Source of the DNA: an uncultured Bacteroidota bacterium
Lineage (GTDB): Bacteria; Bacteroidota; Bacteroidia; Flavobacteriales; Flavobacteriaceae
Assembly (NCBI GenBank): GCA_903920835.1
Contig: CAIXNQ010000166.1
Span: forward strand, 1 to 9,678
Length of the DNA: 9,678 bases
Direction of reading: 5' to 3'
Numbering within the stretch: position 1 is the first letter of the stretch; each line of letters starts with the position of its first letter. The notes beneath the pieces are model-generated. The model saw only the letters and a program-made list of their open reading frames with translations, was not told the origin of the DNA and did no database searches. The position numbers and the translations under genes are program-made. Shown piece after piece: positions 7,237 to 9,678 of the stretch.

Positions 7237-7412
7237 ATATTTTTCAAAATAGTAACTTATTTTGGAAATAGTAACTTACTAATTTGAAAATTGTAAGTTA
7301 ATCTGTTATCAACTATAAGTTAATCAGCTTTTCATTATAAGTTAATCAGCTTTCAATTATAAGTTACTATTGTTTTAATTATTAGTTACAATTTTGGAAA
7401 TAGTAACTTACT
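7237..7412. repeat. Array of eight 22-bp-class intergenic repeat units
   Basis: Seven units tile 7259-7412 with an exact 22-bp period (starting 7259, 7281, 7303, 7325, 7347, 7369, 7391). Each ends in a core related to GTAASTTA: TAAGTTA at 7294, 7316, 7338 and 7360, the variant TTAGTTA at 7382, and the complementary-sense GTAACTTA at 7271 and 7403. A further copy of GTAACTTA at 7252 sits 19 bp before the one at 7271. Units 4 and 5 (7325 and 7347) agree at 19 of 22 bases. The array lies between the kinase stop codon and the gene at 7520. There is no long open frame, and no unique spacers as in CRISPR. Its role is unknown; a protein-binding array, a REP-like extragenic element or an RNA structure are all possible. 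Confidence 0.85.
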
Positions 7413-7425
7413 ATTTCAAAAATTG
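7259..7425. repeat. Near-identical 35-bp direct repeats bounding the 22-bp array
   Basis: Positions 7259-7281 and 7391-7413 are identical over 23 bp, and the similarity continues to 7293 and 7425 with 32 of 35 bases matching. The two copies are 132 bp apart, exactly six 22-bp periods. They are the two array units carrying the GTAACTTA sense of the core, flanking the five units that carry the opposite sense. Confidence 0.85.
7272..7300. repeat. Hairpin formed by the first opposite-sense units of the array
   Basis: TAACTTAC (7272-7279) pairs perfectly with GTAAGTTA (7293-7300), and AATT (7281-7284) pairs with AATT (7289-7292) around a TGAA loop, leaving one unpaired T at 7280. This 12-bp stem lies about 40 bp after the kinase stop. 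No T-run follows, so it is not a standard intrinsic terminator, although it could protect or process the 3' end of the kinase message. A second possible stem joins 7360-7371 with 7399-7410 (12 bp, 27-base loop). Confidence 0.5.
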
Positions 7426-7519
7426 CTTGATGAACTCCTTTTTTTACCCAAATCACATCAATAAATCACAAGTTTATTCGTTATTTTGCCCAATAAATTA
7501 AAAAATACAATTCAAAAAT

Positions 7520-8035
7520 ATGGATAAATTAGCAGAACTCGCATTTTATACACTTCCAGCAATAATCACTGGAGGTGTGGCTTATTATTTGTTTCAATCC
7601 TATTTTAAAGACCAACAAAATATGCGACGCTGGTTGATTCAAAAAGAAAATCAAAACCAAGTTTTGCCGCTACGACTTCAAGCTTATGAGCGATTGGCAC
7701 TCTATTTAGAACGCATCAATCCGTCAAATTTATTGCTAAGAGTCACTCCAATTTCTGAAAATAGTACCGATTATGTAAACTATATTATAGCACAAATTGA
7801 CCAAGAGTTTGAGCACAATATAACGCAACAAATTTATGTTTCAAACGAATGTTGGAAAGCCGTTACTGCCGCAAAAAATGCTACAATTCAAATCATTAGA
7901 GCGACCAATAAATTAGAAAACATTGTTCATGCCGACCATCTTCGAGAAACGATATTGACCAATTTGATCGAGAAACAATCGCCAAGCAGCCTCGCTTTGG
8001 ATTTTCTTAAAAATGAAATTAGCCAAATTTGGTAA
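7520..8035 (+). CDS. Membrane-anchored protein of unknown function (possibly DUF7935)
   Basis: The 171-residue protein has one N-terminal membrane helix (about 7-27, FYTLPAIITGGVAYYLF) followed by a mostly helical soluble part of about 140 residues. It has no cysteine cluster or catalytic motif that I recognise. Features seen are the LPLRLQAYERLALYLERI segment (about 49-66), which looks like a helix conserved in the family, and an acidic/amide-rich middle. The low basic content before the helix and basic residues after it suggest the C-terminal part faces the cytoplasm. I have a weak memory that this family, found beside ruvX in Flavobacteriaceae, is now called DUF7935; no function is known. 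It sits 25 bp before ruvX on the same strand, so they may share a transcript. No strong promoter was seen; TATTTTG at 7482-7488 is an imperfect -7 candidate. Confidence 0.8.
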   Translation: MDKLAELAFYTLPAIITGGVAYYLFQSYFKDQQNMRRWLIQKENQNQVLPLRLQAYERLALYLERINPSNLLLRVTPISENSTDYVNYIIAQIDQEFEHNITQQIYVSNECWKAVTAAKNATIQIIRATNKLENIVHADHLRETILTNLIEKQSPSSLALDFLKNEISQIW

Positions 8036-8060
8036 GAATATATAAATTAATTCCAAAATA

Positions 8061-8477
8061 ATGCCAAGAATTCTCGCTATTGATTACGGAAAAAAACGAA
8101 CTGGAATTGCTGTTACAGACGAACTTCAAATCATTGCTTCTGGACATTCGACAGTGGCATCTGAACAGATTTTCGATTTCTTAAAAGACTATTTTCAAAA
8201 AGAAAATGTAGTAAAAGTACTCATTGGCGAACCCAAAAAAATGAATGGAGAACCTTCTGAAAGCTTTGAAATAATTGAAAAATTTGTTGCCGATTTTAAA
8301 ATTAAATTCCCAACAATGCCTGTTATTAGAGTCGATGAACGCTTTACGTCAAAAATGGCATTTCAAACAATGATTGATAGTGGACTCAATAAAAAACAAC
8401 GTCAAAACAAAGCGCTGATTGATGAAATCGCAGCAACAATAATGCTTCAAGATTATTTAACCCGAAAAATGATTTGA
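8061..8477 (+). CDS. ruvX: RuvX/YqgF family Holliday-junction resolvase-like nuclease
   Basis: The 138-residue protein has the usual family length and an RNase H-like fold. Motifs are AIDYGKKRTGIAV (6-18) with catalytic D8, the strand and loop VLIGEPKKMNGEPSE (53-67), VDERFTSKMA (91-100) with E93, and ALIDEIAATIMLQDYL (118-132) with D121. The family is described as a putative Holliday-junction resolvase and, in some bacteria, as a nuclease in 16S pre-rRNA 5' maturation; which applies here cannot be told. The acidic active-site residues are intact. The start at 8061 gives the canonical MPRILAIDYG. The gene stands between the membrane-anchored protein and the interrupted deformylase gene, with 108 bp to the latter. 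Confidence 0.92.
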   Translation: MPRILAIDYGKKRTGIAVTDELQIIASGHSTVASEQIFDFLKDYFQKENVVKVLIGEPKKMNGEPSESFEIIEKFVADFKIKFPTMPVIRVDERFTSKMAFQTMIDSGLNKKQRQNKALIDEIAATIMLQDYLTRKMI

Positions 8478-8498
8478 TTTCAATAAAAGTAACCAAAG

Positions 8499-8526
8499 TT
8501 GTTTTTGATTTTTTTGATTACTTTTG
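8499..8526 (+). promoter_or_regulatory. Bacteroidota-type promoter before def
   Basis: TTG at 8499-8501, a 17-bp spacer and TACTTTTG at 8519-8526 match the TTG-N17-TAnnTTTG form. Transcription would begin near 8532, giving a leader of about 50 bases before the def ATG at 8586. The -7 element overlaps one arm of an inverted repeat: AAAAGTAA (8485-8492) and TTACTTTT (8518-8525). The dyad is AT-rich and could be fortuitous or an operator. Confidence 0.55.
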
Positions 8527-8543
8527 CCAGCTATTCCATAAAA

Positions 8544-8568
8544 AAAGTGGAGAAATAAATGCCACTTT
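8544..8568 (+). other. Hairpin in the def leader / after ruvX
   Basis: AAAGTGG (8544-8550) pairs with CCACTTT (8562-8568), a 7-bp stem with an 11-base loop. It is followed by CCTTTAAA rather than a clear T-run, so it is a weak terminator candidate for ruvX. If the promoter at 8499-8526 is real, the hairpin lies in the def leader 18 bases before the start codon. Confidence 0.35.
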
Positions 8569-8585
8569 CCTTTAAATGAACTAAA

Positions 8586-9173
8586 ATGATTTTACCAATT
8601 GTAGGTTACGGCGATCCAGTTTTAAGAAAAGTAGGCGAAGATATTGAAGCTTCTTATCCGAACTTAAAAGAACTAATTGAAAACATGTATGACACTATGG
8701 ATAACGCCTGCGGTGTCGGTTTAGCTGCGCCACAAATTGGTCTTGCAATTCGACTTTTTATCGTTGACACAGCTCCATTTAGCGAAAGCGATGACCTTAC
8801 ATTATAAGAAAGAAAACAATTAAAAGAGTTCAAACAAACTTTTATCAACGCAAAAATGATAAAAGAAGAAGGCGAAATTTGGGGTTTCAACGAAGGTTGC
8901 CTCAGTATTCCTGACGTTCGAGAAGATGTTTACCGACACGAACAAATTACAATTAGTTATTTAGACGAACATTTTATTGAAAAAACCACTGTTTTTGATG
9001 GACTCATTGCGAGAGTAATACAACACGAATACGATCATATAGAAGGAATTTTGTTTACCGACTTGATTTCATCATTAAAAAAACAATTAATCAAAAAGAA
9101 ATTGCAAAACATTATGGAAGGAAAAGCAAGACCCGACTACAGAATGCGATTTTGTAACAAAAAAGGAAGATAA
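8586..9173 (+). pseudogene. def: Peptide deformylase gene interrupted by one in-frame TAA
   Basis: Peptide deformylase removes the N-terminal formyl group from new proteins using a metal held by one Cys and two His. The frame from 8586 to 9173 spans 195 residue positions, the normal length for Flavobacteriaceae, and stays in one frame, but codon 74 (8805-8807) is TAA. Before it lie the usual N-terminus and motif I GVGLAAPQIG (43-52). After it lie motif II EGCLS (103-107, metal ligand C105) and motif III QHEYDHIEG (146-154, ligands H147 and H151). The stop is in a variable, charged surface loop (SESDDLTL-stop-ERKQLKEF), where GAA (Glu) would fit with a single change. No indel is present and both halves keep family residues, so the break is very recent or a sequencing error. 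The first part alone (73 residues) has no metal ligands. A restart at the ATG at 8856 would make a 105-residue piece with all three ligands but without motif I. TAA ends other genes in the window, so recoding is unlikely. Confidence 0.88.
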
Positions 9174-9202
9174 TTAATTCGCAATAATTACAATCAATTA
9201 GA

Positions 9203-9210
9203 TATATTTG
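9203..9210 (+). promoter_or_regulatory. Possible -7 promoter element before the DUF5606 gene
   Basis: TATATTTG at 9203-9210 fully matches TAnnTTTG and lies 20 bp before the ATG at 9231. No TTG is present 17-23 bp upstream, so it is only half of a promoter and the gene may instead be read from def. Confidence 0.35.
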
Positions 9211-9230
9211 CCGACTTATTAAATTAAAAA

Positions 9231-9678
9231 ATGACATTAGATAAAATACTTTCGATTTCTGGTAAACCTGGACTTTACGCTTTAAAAACTCAAACAAGAA
9301 CTGGATTTGTAGCCGAATCATTTATTGACGGAAAAAAAATCACAGTTGGATTGCGAAGTAATGTAAGTTTACTTTCAGAAATTTCTATATATACTTATGA
9401 TGCCGAAAAACCATTAACCGAAATAATGGAAGCCATTGCTGAAAAAGAAAATAACGGTCCAGCAATTTCTCATAAAGAAGACAACGTAAAGTTAACAGCC
9501 TATTTCAAAGAAATTCTCCCAAATTACGATCAAGAGCGCGTTTATGTTTCTGACATAAAAAAGATAATTTCTTGGTATAATATGCTTCAAGAAAAAGGAC
9601 TTCTAGTTATATCTGCAACAACTGAAACTGAGGAAAAACCAACCGAAACAGTTTCAGAAAATACTTTAGAAGATACAA
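9231..9678 (+). CDS. DUF5606 domain protein, N-terminal part (cut by window edge)
   Basis: From the ATG at 9231 the frame stays open for 149 codons to the window end. The protein begins MTLDKILSISGKPGLYALKTQTRTG and continues ESFIDGKKITVGLRSNVSLLSEISIYTYD, which I recognise as the DUF5606 family of Bacteroidota, a conserved protein of unknown function commonly found next to def. There is no signal peptide or membrane segment, so it is probably cytoplasmic. Residues about 101-125 (ERVYVSDIKKIISWYNMLQEKG) form the second conserved block, and the visible end turns acidic and Thr/Glu-rich (TTETEEKPTETVSENTLED), a likely disordered tail. The gene begins 57 bp after the def stop codon. Its C-terminus is outside the window. 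Confidence 0.85.
   Translation, partial: MTLDKILSISGKPGLYALKTQTRTGFVAESFIDGKKITVGLRSNVSLLSEISIYTYDAEKPLTEIMEAIAEKENNGPAISHKEDNVKLTAYFKEILPNYDQERVYVSDIKKIISWYNMLQEKGLLVISATTETEEKPTETVSENTLEDT

Noticed and set aside
7259..7412. CRISPR array
   Set aside because: The units are contiguous at 22 bp with no unique spacers of 30 bp or more, and no cas gene is present.
7231..7519. Array region as an insertion sequence or MITE
   Set aside because: No transposase fragment, no inverted termini bounding the whole unit and no target-site duplication were found.
8805..8807. Alternative genetic code in which TAA is sense
   Set aside because: TAA terminates several intact genes here (apbE, DUF4266, DUF3570, regulator, kinase, the 7520 gene and def itself) at normal family lengths.

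Overview
The window looks like chromosomal DNA of a member of the Bacteroidota, most likely family Flavobacteriaceae (Flavobacterium-like). It is AT-rich. Starts are preceded by A-rich tracts rather than Shine-Dalgarno sequences, some intergenic sites match the Bacteroidota promoter form TTG-N17-TAnnTTTG, and several proteins belong to families typical of this group (DUF6452, DUF5606, DUF4266/DUF3570 next to ApbE). No rRNA, tRNA, insertion sequence or CRISPR array was seen.

Layout. (1) Minus strand, 1-1555: the start of a DUF6452-like lipoprotein gene (cut by the window edge) lies downstream of rlmD, a 23S rRNA uracil-C5 methyltransferase. (2) 1556-2018: a divergent intergenic region with a good promoter for the rightward genes. 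(3) Plus strand, 2019-5117: a tightly packed operon coding for an exported thioredoxin-fold protein, ApbE (FAD:protein FMN transferase), a small DUF4266 lipoprotein ending in a Gly/Cys tail, and a DUF3570 predicted outer-membrane barrel. (4) 5173-7231: an OmpR-type response regulator and a two-transmembrane sensor histidine kinase, 55 bp behind the barrel gene with no visible terminator between. (5) 7232-7519: an intergenic array of 22-bp repeat units. (6) 7520-9678: a membrane-anchored protein of unknown function, ruvX, a peptide deformylase gene broken by one in-frame TAA, and the start of a DUF5606 gene cut by the right edge.

How the genes may work together. All four products of 2019-5117 carry export signals, and the set contains a flavin-attaching enzyme and a disulfide-active thioredoxin fold. 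The barrel contains two SGAS tetrapeptides that resemble the core of the ApbE flavinylation signal. The simplest reading is an envelope redox system in which ApbE attaches FMN to a partner, possibly the barrel itself, with the adjacent two-component system as a plausible regulator. The right-hand block is a housekeeping neighbourhood.

The observations most worth a second look are the interrupted deformylase gene (normally essential), the 22-bp phased repeat array with two near-identical ends exactly 132 bp apart, and the possible flavinylation sites in the DUF3570 protein.
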